A stretch of 64,000 bases of DNA from Jeotgalibacillus sp. R-1-5s-1 (GCF_004405105.1 NZ_SORW01000002.1:124001-188000), one strand, 5' to 3'. Counted from the stretch's first letter, positions 16,176 to 25,882 are shown. Program-made: numbers and translations. Notes: generated by a model from the sequence alone, not told the origin.

Positions 16176-16200
16176 GTTTCAAATATCATATTCTGGGAAA
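16176..16200 (+). promoter_or_regulatory. SigB-like promoter (plus)
   Basis: GTTTCA (16176-16181), 13-bp spacer, GGGAAA (16195-16200). It leaves a very short leader before the RBS at 16211. Weaker than the divergent partner. Confidence 0.35.
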
Positions 16201-16223
16201 TGTAATGGCAGGAGGTGGATGCT

Positions 16224-16424
16224 ATGGATAATTCAGATAAAAAGCATCATGATCAGCCTGATCAGCTGAACAGTTCAAAGAAAAATATTCTTGACCGTCA
16301 TCAGGACGAACAGCATACAGATCCTGTTCCGATGGAAGATTTAAAATCAGATAAAAAAAGTGAGAAAAACAAAAAGAAATCCCAGAAAGCACAGTCTTCT
16401 GACGGTCTCCTTGACACAGAGTAA
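16224..16424 (+). CDS. Small hydrophilic hypothetical protein
   Basis: A 66-residue, highly charged and probably disordered protein (many Asp, Lys, Gln, His; SDKKSEKNKKKSQKAQSS). ATG 16224 lies 8 nt after GGAGG, and an in-frame GTG (16215) overlaps the RBS. No family recognised. No terminator separates it from the next small gene. Confidence 0.55.
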   Translation: MDNSDKKHHDQPDQLNSSKKNILDRHQDEQHTDPVPMEDLKSDKKSEKNKKKSQKAQSSDGLLDTE

Positions 16425-16519
16425 CCATGCATAAAACATTAAAAATGTGATATACTTGTCGTGAAAAAACAAATTCTGCTCCTCTTTCTTTGGAGGACAG
16501 TTTCATGGAGGTGGATGTG

Positions 16520-16678
16520 ATGAAACGAAACCGAGATGAACAAGCCAGAGAGGTCAATCGGGAGGAAACAAAAGTCAGAACCGGTCAGTTGCTCACAACC
16601 GGACTTAAGGAAGATGAAGTTCAGGAGCTTGCTGAATACCGTGAAGACGGTTGGGAATTTGTTGACGACGACTATTAA
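16520..16678 (+). CDS. Small hydrophilic hypothetical protein
   Basis: A 52-residue protein with a charged helical N-terminus (MKRNRDEQAREVNREETKV) and an acidic aromatic end (GWEFVDDDY). Two start options each have GGAGG at 8-nt spacing: ATG 16505 and ATG 16520. I list the shorter. A possible -10 TATACT lies at about 16450. A strong terminator follows. Family unknown. Confidence 0.55.
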   Translation: MKRNRDEQAREVNREETKVRTGQLLTTGLKEDEVQELAEYREDGWEFVDDDY

Positions 16679-16680
16679 AA

Positions 16681-16715
16681 GTAAAAGCCCCCTTGCAATG
16701 CAAGGGGGCTTTTAC
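16681..16715. terminator. Bidirectional terminator
   Basis: GTAAAAGCCCCCTTGCA / TGCAAGGGGGCTTTTAC, a long near-perfect palindrome between the small gene and the convergent dehydrogenase. Confidence 0.9.
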
Positions 16716-16756
16716 ATGTTAATAAATGTTTTCAGAACATGAAAGCAATTAAACCA

Positions 16757-17626
16757 TTAACTTGACCTGAATACGCCGCCATTAATATGAATTGTCTCAC
16801 CGGTCATGTAACTGCTGTCCTCTGATGCCAGCAGGACATATGAAGGTGCAAGTTCTGCTGGCTGACCCGGTCTTCCCATTGGGGTGTCTGCCCCGAATTC
16901 TCCAACCTTATCTGCTTCAAACGTAGATGGGATGAGAGGTGTCCAGATTGGTCCCGGTGCAACTGCGTTCACTCTGATTCCATCCTTGATAAGGGACATT
17001 GCCAGGGAACGTGTAAAAGCTGTAATTGCGCCTTTCGTTGAAGAGTAATCAATCAATAGTTCATTCCCTTTATAAGCAGTAACTGAACTTGTATTGATGA
17101 TTGAGCTTCCTCTTTTCATGTGTGGGATAGCCGCTTTCACATAATGAAACATGGAGAATACATTCGTTTTAAACGTTTTTTCAAGCTGTGCAGTAGTGAT
17201 ATCCAAAATCGACTGTTGAGGGTGCTGTTCGGCTGCGTTATTAACAAGAACATCGATTCCGCCAAATTCTTTAACAGTGTTGGATACAGAAAGCTTGCAA
17301 AACTCCTCATTTCCGCAATCGCCACTCAATAACAGGCACTTCACACCGTATGCTTCCACTTCCATTTTGGTCTCTTTTGCGTCTTCATGTTCATCCAGAT
17401 AGACAATCGAAAGGTTAGCTCCTTCTTTTGCAAAAGCAATGGCTACAGCTTTTCCAATCCCACTGTCCCCTCCGGTAATAAGAGCGGTTTTTCCCGTTAG
17501 CTTTCCGCTTCCTTTATAGTGATCATTATTATACACCGGTTTCGGATTCATCAGTCCCGTTTCTCCAGGCTGCTTTTTTTGATGCTGTGCAGGCTGGCCA
17601 CCTTTTTGTATCGTTGAAAAATCCAT
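16757..17626 (-). CDS. Short-chain dehydrogenase/reductase, YhdF/YdaD type
   Basis: A 289-residue SDR. The N-terminal extension with PAQHQKKQPG and LMNPKP is typical of the YhdF/YhxD/YdaD general-stress group. The NAD(P) motif is TGGDSGIG and the adenine-side motif is NNAA. Catalytic residues are Ser in NTSSV, and Tyr and Lys in YSSTKGA; the C-terminus is INGG. The substrate is unknown. ATG 17626 is directly after the PAP2 stop and uses the RBS AAAGGAG, so the two genes are coupled. Confidence 0.9.
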   Translation of the reverse strand: MDFSTIQKGGQPAQHQKKQPGETGLMNPKPVYNNDHYKGSGKLTGKTALITGGDSGIGKAVAIAFAKEGANLSIVYLDEHEDAKETKMEVEAYGVKCLLLSGDCGNEEFCKLSVSNTVKEFGGIDVLVNNAAEQHPQQSILDITTAQLEKTFKTNVFSMFHYVKAAIPHMKRGSSIINTSSVTAYKGNELLIDYSSTKGAITAFTRSLAMSLIKDGIRVNAVAPGPIWTPLIPSTFEADKVGEFGADTPMGRPGQPAELAPSYVLLASEDSSYMTGETIHINGGVFRSS

Positions 17627-17627
17627 A

Positions 17628-18296
17628 TCAATCACTCCTTTGTTTCTTTTTCCTTAGCTTGTAAAGAAATAAGAGACTTATACAGACAAAAAGCCATGAT
17701 GCACCTGCTGCAAACCCGGCAAGCACGTCTGATGGAAAATGGACGCCGAGGTAAACGCGGCTCGTACCCACAAGTAGTACAATGACAGCTGTAGAGACAA
17801 TGATCAGCCCTTTTGCAGGGTTGTTCAACACAATGATTAAAACCGCTGCAAGAGATCCGTATAAAATCATCGCACCCATCGCGTGACCGCTCGGATAGCT
17901 GTAACCACCCTGCTCAATTAAAACTTCAAGCGTCGGCCTTTCACGTGTAAATGCATTTTTTAACAGCCAGTTAAACGCACCACCAAGTGCATTAACAACG
18001 GCCACAAAAACAGCGAGATCAAACTGCCTTTTTAATGACAGTATGATGATCGTTATGATACTGATCACGCTAATCGTTATCACATCAGCACCGTGCGTGA
18101 CCCACGTGGCGACAGTTGTGAGCCCCGGGCTTATAGGTGCCTGTACCACATTAATAATACTGTTATCAAATCCGGCCAGCTCATTTTCAAGCAGCTCCTC
18201 CGATAACTCAATAAAGATCCAGATTCCGGCAAGTATAATGGCAATCGGGATCGTAACCTGCAGGGACTTCCTTATATTCAATTTCCCCGAAAACAT
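17628..18296 (-). CDS. PAP2-family lipid phosphatase
   Basis: A 222-residue integral membrane phosphatase with about six helices. The three catalytic blocks are KNAFTRERP, YPSGHAMG and SRVYLGVHFPSDV, containing the nucleophilic and proton-donor His. Substrates in the family include undecaprenyl pyrophosphate and phosphatidylglycerol phosphate; YodM-like activity is possible. RBS AAGGAGAGG. Upstream cistron of the SDR. Confidence 0.9.
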   Translation of the reverse strand: MFSGKLNIRKSLQVTIPIAIILAGIWIFIELSEELLENELAGFDNSIINVVQAPISPGLTTVATWVTHGADVITISVISIITIIILSLKRQFDLAVFVAVVNALGGAFNWLLKNAFTRERPTLEVLIEQGGYSYPSGHAMGAMILYGSLAAVLIIVLNNPAKGLIIVSTAVIVLLVGTSRVYLGVHFPSDVLAGFAAGASWLFVCISLLFLYKLRKKKQRSD

Positions 18297-18353
18297 CAGG
18301 ACACCTCTCCTTCTTTATGTAACAATTATTAAGCCTCTTCCCTGTTTAACCCG

Positions 18354-18386
18354 ACAAAAAACCACCTGTTATGCAAACAGGTGGTT
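18354..18386 (-). terminator. Terminator of hom-thrC-thrB
   Basis: ACCACCTGTT / AACAGGTGGT stem with a T-run on the minus strand. The stem overlaps the last thrB codons. Confidence 0.85.
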
Positions 18387-19289
18387 CTCATTTTTTTCGT
18401 ATAATACAGTCCCTTTATCACTTGGTAAAAGGTTGTGTATTGTATAAGACTTAAATTTATTTTCAAGCTCAGACGCAACATGTCCGGCACTCACATTTTC
18501 AGCATATACAGCAATGGAAGGGCCTGCACCGCTGATTGTTACAGCAAACGCACCTTCTGCCAGTGCTGTTTTTTTAATGTCAGGAAGATCCGGGAAAAAC
18601 CTGCTTCTGTGCGGTTCATGAAATTTATCAACCATCATAGCCCTCCCAGCTTTATCAAAGTCCCCTGTCAGAAGAGAAGCAACCAGGACGTTTCCGGCTG
18701 CGCTGCTCATCGCTGCGTCACGGTGATCCAATATTTTTGGAATCACTTCTCTTGATTCTTTCGTCTCGAGCGTTGTAAGTGGAACGAGTACAATGACTGA
18801 GAATCCGTTTACCGGTACCGAAATAGTGTCCAGATTTCCATTTGCGTATCGGGAAACGGTAAAGCCTCCTGCTATACTTGCCGAAACGTTATCAGGGTGT
18901 CCTTCCATCTCACATGCGAGATAAATTTTTTCCTCCTGGGACAATGACAGATTCAGCAGCTGATCGGCAATGGAAATCCCGGAGCTGATCGCAGCCGCGC
19001 TGCTCCCCAGTCCTCTTGATAGTGGAATATCGGACTCAACCATTAACTTTGCAGGGGGACAGGTTTTGTTGAATTTTTTCTCAACGTGCCTGACCGTTTT
19101 TATAATCAGATTTTTTTCATCTCCCGGCAATGTCTGATGCTCTGGCTGAACATATTCCACTCTCCAGCTGTCTGAAGGCTCGATTTTTACTGTCTGGTAA
19201 ATGGGCAGAGCGAGCCCCAGTGAATCATATCCGGGTCCGAGGTTGGCTGTTGAAGCGGGTGCAACGACTGAAAAGGGCTTAAAGCTCAC
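18369..19289 (-). CDS. thrB: Homoserine kinase
   Basis: A 306-residue GHMP kinase phosphorylating homoserine. The ATP loop is [13 protein letters not shown], motif 1 is [15 protein letters not shown] and motif 3 is [11 protein letters not shown]. The start is GTG 19289 (GTGAGC), overlapping the thrC stop, with RBS GGGAGGGG. Last gene of the threonine operon. Confidence 0.97.
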   Translation of the reverse strand: MSFKPFSVVAPASTANLGPGYDSLGLALPIYQTVKIEPSDSWRVEYVQPEHQTLPGDEKNLIIKTVRHVEKKFNKTCPPAKLMVESDIPLSRGLGSSAAAISSGISIADQLLNLSLSQEEKIYLACEMEGHPDNVSASIAGGFTVSRYANGNLDTISVPVNGFSVIVLVPLTTLETKESREVIPKILDHRDAAMSSAAGNVLVASLLTGDFDKAGRAMMVDKFHEPHRSRFFPDLPDIKKTALAEGAFAVTISGAGPSIAVYAENVSAGHVASELENKFKSYTIHNLLPSDKGTVLYEKNENHLFA

Positions 19290-20347
19290 AATTTTACCCC
19301 TCCCTTTAACTCATCACGAATCGCTTCAAAATCAGCTTTCATCTTCTTCGGTTCGAGGTCAGAAACCTTGATCGCCGTCTCCGGATCTTTCAATCCATTA
19401 CCGGTTAAGACAGCTGCGATCGTCGAACCTTTCTCTATTTCTCCCTGCTTTAACCGTTTAATGACACCGGCGATCGATGCACAAGATGCTGGCTCTGCGA
19501 AGATACCTTCTCTCTTTGCGATAAGCTGGTAAGCTTCCAGAATTTCTTCATCTGTCACCTCTAAAATGTGTCCATTTGACTCTTTGAGAGCTTTCAGAGC
19601 AAGATCCCAGCTGGCCGGGTGACCAATCCTGATGGCTGTCGCAATCGTTTCCGGCTTTTCAAAAATACGGTTATGGACGATTGGCGCGGCACCTGAAGCC
19701 TGTGCACCCAGAAGTGATGGCCGCTCGCCACCGTTTTTCTGCTGATATTCAGTAAAGCCTTTCCAGTAGGCAGAAATGTTACCCGCATTTCCGACAGGCA
19801 GCGCTAAGATATCCGGTACACCTTCCAGCTGGTCAATAATTTCAAATGCTGCTGTTTTCTGTCCATCCAGGCGGTAAGGGTTAACGGAATTCACTAATGT
19901 GATATCCTCTGTCTCGCTGATTTGTTTTACGATTTTCAGTGCCTCATCAAAGTTCCCTTCTATTTCAATAATTTCCGCTCCATACATACGTGCCTGTGCT
20001 AGCTTCCCGAGGGCAATTTTACCTTCTGGGATCACCACGATGGATCTGAGGCCGGCTCTGGCGCCATAAGCTGCTGCTGCCGCAGAAGTGTTACCTGTGG
20101 ATGCGCAGATAATGGCTTTACTGCCAGCCTCCTTCGCTTTAGCAACTGCCATCACCATTCCTCTGTCTTTGAAAGATCCGGTCGGGTTTGCCCCTTCTAA
20201 CTTTACGTAAAGGTTGATTCCCCATTCTGCTGAAAGATTTTCGAGATGTACAAGAGGTGTATTGCCTTCGTTCAGGCTTAATTCCGGTGTTTGATCCGTA
20301 ACTGGAAGCCATTCTTTATATGTGCTGATTAAGCCTTTCCATCTCAT
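19286..20347 (-). CDS. thrC: Threonine synthase
   Basis: A 353-residue PLP enzyme (fold type II) converting O-phosphohomoserine to threonine. The PLP lysine is in [11 protein letters not shown], the phosphate loop is [12 protein letters not shown], and [19 protein letters not shown] is conserved. It has the short class II-type length found in Bacillus. It overlaps hom and thrB by 4 bases each. Confidence 0.97.
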   Translation of the reverse strand: MRWKGLISTYKEWLPVTDQTPELSLNEGNTPLVHLENLSAEWGINLYVKLEGANPTGSFKDRGMVMAVAKAKEAGSKAIICASTGNTSAAAAAYGARAGLRSIVVIPEGKIALGKLAQARMYGAEIIEIEGNFDEALKIVKQISETEDITLVNSVNPYRLDGQKTAAFEIIDQLEGVPDILALPVGNAGNISAYWKGFTEYQQKNGGERPSLLGAQASGAAPIVHNRIFEKPETIATAIRIGHPASWDLALKALKESNGHILEVTDEEILEAYQLIAKREGIFAEPASCASIAGVIKRLKQGEIEKGSTIAAVLTGNGLKDPETAIKVSDLEPKKMKADFEAIRDELKGGVKL

Positions 20348-21645
20348 CTCGGTTCTCCTCCTTCTACACGGTACTGGCTGATGATTTTTTGGACAAATGA
20401 CGATTGGTTTAATTCATCAATAATACCATTATGATTTTTCCTGGATACAGGGTGCGTGATCAGAATGACTTCAGCTTCACCTGTTTTTTCTCCGGGACGC
20501 TGGATGATGGATCCGAGACTCGCTCCGTATCGTCCGTAAATAGACGTAAGCTCTGAAAATACACCAACTTCATCTTTCACGAGCAGTCTATGGAAAAACT
20601 GTGCTTTCTGTTGGTCCTGAGATTTCAGCTTTCTTTCGTTTACATAGTCAATGTTTCTGCTCCCGGCTACACCGAGCAGTAAATTTCTGCAGGCAGCGAT
20701 CACGTCTGATACAACAGAGGTTGCAGTTGGCATCGATCCTGCTCCAGGTCCGTAAAACATCGTTTCTCCCACAGCATCGCCATAGACATAAACCGCATTA
20801 TATTCATTTCTTACAGACGCCATCGGATGGGATGACTTTAAAAATACAGGCTCTACCCCTACTTCTACACCATCCTCATCCCGCTCAGCATATCCAAGCA
20901 TCTTCACGTGATATCCGAACTGTTCTGCAAGTTCCATATCCTCTGTTGTAATAGACGTCATCCCTCGTACTTCCACATCATCGAGGAAGACTTCCATTGA
21001 AAATGCGAGCGTTGCGAGTATCGCCATTTTTCTTGCCGCATCAAGACCTTCTACATCAGAGGTTGGATCACTTTCTGCAAAGCCTAGTTCCTGTGCCTTC
21101 TTCAATGCTTCATCATATGACCAATTTTCTTCTTTCATCTTTGTCAAAATGTAATTTGTCGTTCCGTTTACGATACCCATGATCGTGGATATTCTGTCAG
21201 AAGCAAGGCCATCTTCTAATGTTCTGATAATCGGGATTCCGCCCGCCACACTCGCTTCATAATAAAGATCCGTTGCATTGTCACCTGCAAGCTTCAGCAG
21301 CTTATGCCCGTGAAGAGCCATCAAATCTTTATTCGCTGTGACAACTGCTTTTTTAGACTTCAACGCCTGTTCAATTGCTTCATGTGCACCTTCAATACCA
21401 CCCATAACCTCCACAATGACATCAATATTCGAATCTTCCAATACTTCATTAATATCTGTTGTTAAAATACTTCCATTTAAATCGGCGGCCCGGTGCTTAT
21501 CCAGGTCTCTCACCGCAATTTTTTTAATTTTCACTTTTGCTCCGAGCTTTTGTGACAGCTGCTGCTCATTTTCCCGGATCATTGTGGCAACCCCACTGCC
21601 TACAGTTCCAAACCCAAGCATTCCGATGTTAATCTCTTTTGTCAT
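20344..21645 (-). CDS. hom: Homoserine dehydrogenase
   Basis: A 433-residue enzyme reducing aspartate semialdehyde to homoserine. The NAD(P) motif is [11 protein letters not shown]; catalytic region [29 protein letters not shown]. The C-terminal ACT domain (about 350-425, [19 protein letters not shown]) suggests threonine feedback. The frame is open upstream to 21741, but [13 protein letters not shown] at 21645 is the family start and has GCAGG upstream. First gene of hom-thrC-thrB. Confidence 0.97.
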   Translation of the reverse strand: MTKEINIGMLGFGTVGSGVATMIRENEQQLSQKLGAKVKIKKIAVRDLDKHRAADLNGSILTTDINEVLEDSNIDVIVEVMGGIEGAHEAIEQALKSKKAVVTANKDLMALHGHKLLKLAGDNATDLYYEASVAGGIPIIRTLEDGLASDRISTIMGIVNGTTNYILTKMKEENWSYDEALKKAQELGFAESDPTSDVEGLDAARKMAILATLAFSMEVFLDDVEVRGMTSITTEDMELAEQFGYHVKMLGYAERDEDGVEVGVEPVFLKSSHPMASVRNEYNAVYVYGDAVGETMFYGPGAGSMPTATSVVSDVIAACRNLLLGVAGSRNIDYVNERKLKSQDQQKAQFFHRLLVKDEVGVFSELTSIYGRYGASLGSIIQRPGEKTGEAEVILITHPVSRKNHNGIIDELNQSSFVQKIISQYRVEGGEPR

Positions 21646-21712
21646 AATCCTGCACCTGCTTTCACACGTCTCTGTTCTTTTTAAAAAGACATTTGTTTTT
21701 GATATACGGACA

Positions 21713-21741
21713 ATTATAGCGTTGCAGCAGACTAGTGACAA
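21713..21741 (-). promoter_or_regulatory. SigA promoter of the threonine operon
   Basis: Minus strand TTGTCA (21741-21736), 17-bp spacer, TATAAT (21718-21713), about 70 bases before hom. No T-box or leader peptide is evident in the leader. Confidence 0.75.
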
Positions 21742-21865
21742 CCCAATTCCCTGATTTTTTCTGAATAATTACAAGTAAACGGTTACATTCACGGTCCATG
21801 ATCATACTGGAAACTCATATTCCGTTATGAGATGATAATTACATTAATACATAGGAGTGAACATT

Positions 21866-22189
21866 TTGGTCAAAATAATGAATATCGTAGCAACTGCAGC
21901 TGGAATCGGCTTGTTAAATATCTTGTTAATGCTGTTGTTGAATACAGGATTTATAGAAATTTCCCTGCTCGCAGGAATCATTGGAATTGTCGTTGTCCGG
22001 TTTTTTACATCACCGGGTAATTACGCAAAGGCTAACCGTGCGCCTGTTGAAACAGGATTGATGACGGTACAGCTGAAAGAACAAAAGAAAGTGTTCTATC
22101 CAAAAACCATTGAATGGACAAGTATCGTCTATACAGCAGTATCTCTGGCCGCAGTTATTGTGCTCTATCGGGATTACTTCTTCACTTAA
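21866..22189 (+). CDS. Small membrane protein, possibly DUF3899-like
   Basis: A 107-residue protein with helices at about 5-25 and 28-47, a polar middle (YAKANRAPVETGLMTVQLKEQKK), and a C-terminal helix. The overall form resembles DUF3899 membrane proteins, but recognition is weak. TTG 21866 lies 8 nt after AGGAG; the upstream GTG 21857 overlaps the RBS. Divergent from hom. Function unknown. Confidence 0.6.
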   Translation: MVKIMNIVATAAGIGLLNILLMLLLNTGFIEISLLAGIIGIVVVRFFTSPGNYAKANRAPVETGLMTVQLKEQKKVFYPKTIEWTSIVYTAVSLAAVIVLYRDYFFT

Positions 22190-22223
22190 AAACCGGCATG
22201 GATCGGTTTTTTTGTTTGCACCC

Positions 22224-22250
22224 GTTTAGCGTGGTATTTATATCGGGTAA
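22224..22250 (+). promoter_or_regulatory. SigB-like promoter of the 22289 operon
   Basis: GTTTAG (22224-22229), 15-bp spacer, GGGTAA (22245-22250), about 39 bases before the first ATG. Good agreement with GTTTAA-N12-15-GGGTAT. Confidence 0.6.
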
Positions 22251-22288
22251 ACAATGAAGATGCAGAGACGGGACAAGGAGCATATAAC

Positions 22289-22705
22289 ATGATGAATGAA
22301 CCATGGTTTTTAGCTATATTGGACACACGGGCTTATGAGTATGAACATTACCGCTACAGCGTTTGTTTTATTAATCAGTCTGATGAGATTATTACCGGGA
22401 TTGAATATACAGCTAAAGGCTCCATAAAAGCCTATAACCGGACGCTGTCAGAAGCTGAGGAGAGACGAAGCCTCGGAGAATTAAAACCGCAATATGTGGT
22501 TGAAATCGAACATATACCGAAAAACGGATTTATTGAAGACATGAGTTACACTTTTACAATCCGGATCGGGGACCGGACAGAGGAAATAACCTACATTGTT
22601 CCAAAAAATCTGTCAGGTGCAGCTTATTCACTATTTGATTTACCCGTCGTTCAGCAGAGAGGGTACATTTTCCCTCCAAACAGACCAGATACAGGAGTGA
22701 AATAA
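22289..22705 (+). CDS. Hypothetical protein, first gene of a SigB-type operon
   Basis: A 138-residue soluble protein, probably beta-rich, with no signal peptide or membrane helix. It begins MMNEPWFLAILDTRAYEYEHYRY and contains an immunoglobulin-like alternation (VEIEHIPKNGF...YTFTIRIGDRTEEITYIV). No family recognised. RBS AAGGAG. Its stop codon abuts the next ATG. Confidence 0.7.
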   Translation: MMNEPWFLAILDTRAYEYEHYRYSVCFINQSDEIITGIEYTAKGSIKAYNRTLSEAEERRSLGELKPQYVVEIEHIPKNGFIEDMSYTFTIRIGDRTEEITYIVPKNLSGAAYSLFDLPVVQQRGYIFPPNRPDTGVK

Positions 22706-23080
22706 ATGAAAAACAGACTCGAAAACGGACGGCTGCTGCCGATCTCAAGTAAACCGAACAACGTATCAACCCAAACAGATCAGTCAGATAAAAAAATGGA
22801 GCCGCTGCCTTACAGAGGTAGTAAGGAAGATTCAAAAGCAAGATTGAAAAAAATCCTGCATGCGAACGAAAAGATAACGATCAAAAATGAATCTGAAAAT
22901 ATGATTTATGCGATCGAAACATCATCTTTTTTCAGATTCAAGGACGATATTGATTTCTTATTTGATGATGAAAACCAGGTTGTTCATTTCCGTTCAGCCT
23001 CAAGAACCGGCTATTCGGATATGGGAGTTAATAAAAAACGGATGCAGAAAATCACTGAATTGTATATGGAGGAGATTTAA
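22706..23080 (+). CDS. DUF1499 family protein
   Basis: A 124-residue protein with the DUF1499 motif set: PNNVSTQ (usually PNCVST) near the N-terminus, MEPLPYRGS, and FRFKDDIDFLFDDENQVVHFRSASRTGYSDMGVN in the second half. DUF1499 proteins have no established activity. The Cys usual in the N-terminal motif is absent here. The stop overlaps the flavoprotein start by one base (TAATG). Confidence 0.8.
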   Translation: MKNRLENGRLLPISSKPNNVSTQTDQSDKKMEPLPYRGSKEDSKARLKKILHANEKITIKNESENMIYAIETSSFFRFKDDIDFLFDDENQVVHFRSASRTGYSDMGVNKKRMQKITELYMEEI

Positions 23081-24555
23081 TGGAACGGTATCAGGTTGTT
23101 GTAATTGGTGGCGGTGCAGCAGGTATGACTGTTGCGTCAGGCGTTGCATCACTCGGAGCAAAAACAGCGCTGATTGAAAAAAAAGATTCACTCGGTGGTG
23201 ATTGTCTCCATTTCGGATGCGTGCCGTCAAAAGCGTTAATTAAAACGGCCAATATGGTAAGCGGAATGTTCACAACAGCTGAAGAGCTTGGATTCACCGT
23301 GAATGGTGATCTGAATTTTGAACAGGTAAAAAACAGAGTGAACAGCGCAAGAAATACAATACAGGAACACGACAACACAAAACGATTCACAGATATGGGT
23401 GTTGATATTTACTTCGGCGGCGCATCATTTGAATCGAGCCATGAAATTAAAATCGGCAACGGTGAAACAATCTATGGAGAAAAGATTGTCATTGCAACAG
23501 GATCCCAGCCAGTCATTCCGCCCATTGAAGGACTTAAAGAAAGCCCGTTTGTGACGAATGAAACCATTTTCGACCTCCCCTCCCTGCCAAAGCGGCTCGG
23601 GGTAATCGGAGGAGGAACAATTGGTCTGGAAATGGCTCAGGCGTTCTCCCGCCTTGGATCAGACGTGACGGTTTTCGAAGGAGCCGGTCAAATCTTCATA
23701 AAAGAAGACCGCGATATTACTCGTTTTATGCAAAATGAATTAAAAAACGAGTTTACAATTGAGCTAAATACAACTGTTAAACAGGTAAGCTATAAAAATA
23801 ATGAGTTTGAACTTACAGTGGCAAAAGGTTCCGGTACTGAGACAGTAAAAGTTGATACCCTGCTTGTAGCAGCGGGAAGAAAGCCGGCCATAGACGCTCT
23901 TGCGTTATCTAAAGCAGGCGTTGAGGCAGTAAAAGGGTTTATAAAAACGGATTCTTCCTTCCGGACTTCAAGATCCCATATTTTTGCGGTTGGTGATACG
24001 ATCAATACGCTGCCGTTTACACATGCGGCGGGTGAAGAAGCGAAAACCGTTGTTTCAAATGTTCTCTTCGGCTTGAGGAATTCACTTGATCATTCAACGA
24101 CACCATGGGTAACCTTTACGACTCCTGAAGTCTTCCACCTCGGAAAAACTGAGCAGGAGGCTGAAGAAGCCGGAATCGAATACAAAGTCTACAGAGCTCA
24201 CCTTGACGAAGTAGACCGTTTTGTTACCGCACACGAATCAAGAGGATTTGTTAAGCTGATAACAGACAAAAAAGGCTACATTATCGGTGCGCATGCCGCC
24301 GGAACAGAAGCTGGAGAATGGATGCAGCTTGCTGTATTTGCCATGAAAAACAAAAAGAAAGTCGGCAGCCTATCACGGATGGTCTACTCCTATCCGATCA
24401 AGGCAGGCGCACTTCAAAAAGCAGCAGACCTGTACTGGAGAGAAAAACTATTTGACGGACCACTGCCAAAGCTGACAAAAAAGTTTTTCGAACTAAAATT
24501 CCGTGCAACCTCTTCCGGACATCAGAACACGGAAAAAGATCCGGGATTAAATTAG
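23080..24555 (+). CDS. FAD-dependent pyridine nucleotide-disulfide oxidoreductase
   Basis: A 491-residue flavoprotein related to dihydrolipoamide dehydrogenase and mercuric reductase. It has FAD motif GGGAAGM, redox-active Cys42/Cys47 in GGDCLHFGCVPSKAL, second nucleotide motif GVIGGGTIGLEMAQAFSRLG, FAD motif IFAVGDT, and a dimerisation domain with FTTPEVFHLG. The usual His-Glu catalytic dyad of lipoamide dehydrogenase is not seen at the C-terminus, and no heavy-metal domain or terminal Cys pair is present, so neither activity is assigned. Last gene of the SigB-type operon. Confidence 0.88.
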   Translation: MERYQVVVIGGGAAGMTVASGVASLGAKTALIEKKDSLGGDCLHFGCVPSKALIKTANMVSGMFTTAEELGFTVNGDLNFEQVKNRVNSARNTIQEHDNTKRFTDMGVDIYFGGASFESSHEIKIGNGETIYGEKIVIATGSQPVIPPIEGLKESPFVTNETIFDLPSLPKRLGVIGGGTIGLEMAQAFSRLGSDVTVFEGAGQIFIKEDRDITRFMQNELKNEFTIELNTTVKQVSYKNNEFELTVAKGSGTETVKVDTLLVAAGRKPAIDALALSKAGVEAVKGFIKTDSSFRTSRSHIFAVGDTINTLPFTHAAGEEAKTVVSNVLFGLRNSLDHSTTPWVTFTTPEVFHLGKTEQEAEEAGIEYKVYRAHLDEVDRFVTAHESRGFVKLITDKKGYIIGAHAAGTEAGEWMQLAVFAMKNKKKVGSLSRMVYSYPIKAGALQKAADLYWREKLFDGPLPKLTKKFFELKFRATSSGHQNTEKDPGLN

Positions 24556-24561
24556 TCAAAA

Positions 24562-24621
24562 AACCGGACGGGTCACACGTCCGGTTCCCGCAAAAAAAGC
24601 AGCCAAATGGCTGCTTTTTTT
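24562..24621. terminator. Two consecutive terminator hairpins
   Basis: ACCGGACG / CGTCCGGT (24563-24584), then AAAAAAGCAGCC / GGCTGCTTTTTT (24594-24620). The second also serves proA on the minus strand. Confidence 0.88.
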
Positions 24622-25882
24622 ATCTTACTTGACCATCACCGGTCATCACATATTTGATTGTCGTTAACGCAGGTAACCCCATAGGTCCTCTTGCATGCAG
24701 CTTCTGCGTAGAGATTCCAATCTCTGCACCAAAGCCTAAGGCACTGCCGTCTGTGAAACGTGTAGAGGCATTCTGGTAAATCGCTGCTGCATCAACCATT
24801 CCTTTAAAGCGCTTTGCCGTTTTTTCATCTTCAGTCACAATCGCCTCTGAATGCTTCGTTCCATACTCATCGATATGAGCAATCGCTTCATCCACATCAG
24901 AAACTACCTTCATGGCAATATCAAGACTTAAAAACTCATTGGCCCAGTGATCTTCTTCTGCAGCATGTGCATCAGGAATCAATTCAACTGCTTGTTGATC
25001 ACCATAAACCGAAATGTTATTTTCATTTAATACATCAATCAGCTCATCCTTATGCTTTGCAAGAAACGCTTCGTGAATAATCACTGTTTCCGCTGCATTA
25101 CACACTGCAGGACGATCTGTTTTGGCATTGACAAGAATTGCAAATGCTTTTTTGGCATCGGCATGCTCATCAATATAAATGTGACAGTTACCTACGCCTG
25201 TCTCAAGTACCGGAACGGTCGCATTGTTAACAACTGCCTGGATCAGTTTACCCCCACCACGAGGGATCAGAACATCAATATGCTCTTTCATTGTAAAGAG
25301 TTCCTGAGTAGCTGAACGATCTGTGCTGTCGATAAATTGGACGGCATCAGCAGAAATCACTGTATTTCTGAGTGCATCTTTGATAACTTCTACAATTTTA
25401 CGATTAGAATTAATCGCTGATGAACCGCCTTTTAAAACGATCGCATTTCCTGATTTTAAAGCGAGACCGGTTGCATCGGCTGTTACGTTTGGACGCGCTT
25501 CATAAATCATACCGATTACACCTAATGGCACACGGACGGTCTGGACATTTAATCCGTTATCAAGTGTCCACTCATCCGTCACCTCACCAGCAGGATCCTC
25601 AAGCTTTGCCACTTGTCTCAGTCCGTCAGCAAAGTCTTTTACACGATCCTGATCCAGTGCCAGACGATCCATATAAGCAGAATCGTAGCCTGCTTCACGG
25701 CCATTTTTCAGATCTGCTTCGTTAGCAGTTAAAATATCATGGCTGCGTGCTTCCAGATGATCAGCGATCACATTTAATGCAGCATTTTTTTCTTCTGTAG
25801 TTAAAAGACCAAGTTCCTTTGACGCTTTTTGTGCAAGCTTTGCCTGTTCTTTAACATTTGTCTTTTCGATGACTGTAGTCAC
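24620..25882 (-). CDS. proA: Glutamate-5-semialdehyde dehydrogenase
   Basis: A 420-residue aldehyde-dehydrogenase-fold enzyme reducing gamma-glutamyl phosphate. Catalytic Cys lies in RPAVCNAAETVIIH; conserved regions include GVIGMIYEARPNVT, LKGGSSA, LIPRGGG and GAEIGISTQKLHARGPMGL. GTG 25882 has 7-nt spacing to AAGGAG; TTG 25885 is an alternative. Last gene of proC-proB-proA. Confidence 0.97.
   Translation of the reverse strand: MTTVIEKTNVKEQAKLAQKASKELGLLTTEEKNAALNVIADHLEARSHDILTANEADLKNGREAGYDSAYMDRLALDQDRVKDFADGLRQVAKLEDPAGEVTDEWTLDNGLNVQTVRVPLGVIGMIYEARPNVTADATGLALKSGNAIVLKGGSSAINSNRKIVEVIKDALRNTVISADAVQFIDSTDRSATQELFTMKEHIDVLIPRGGGKLIQAVVNNATVPVLETGVGNCHIYIDEHADAKKAFAILVNAKTDRPAVCNAAETVIIHEAFLAKHKDELIDVLNENNISVYGDQQAVELIPDAHAAEEDHWANEFLSLDIAMKVVSDVDEAIAHIDEYGTKHSEAIVTEDEKTAKRFKGMVDAAAIYQNASTRFTDGSALGFGAEIGISTQKLHARGPMGLPALTTIKYVMTGDGQVR

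Noticed and set aside
23080-24555. Mercuric reductase
   Set aside because: CX4C is present, but the N-terminal heavy-metal domain and C-terminal Cys pair of MerA are absent and no mer genes are nearby.
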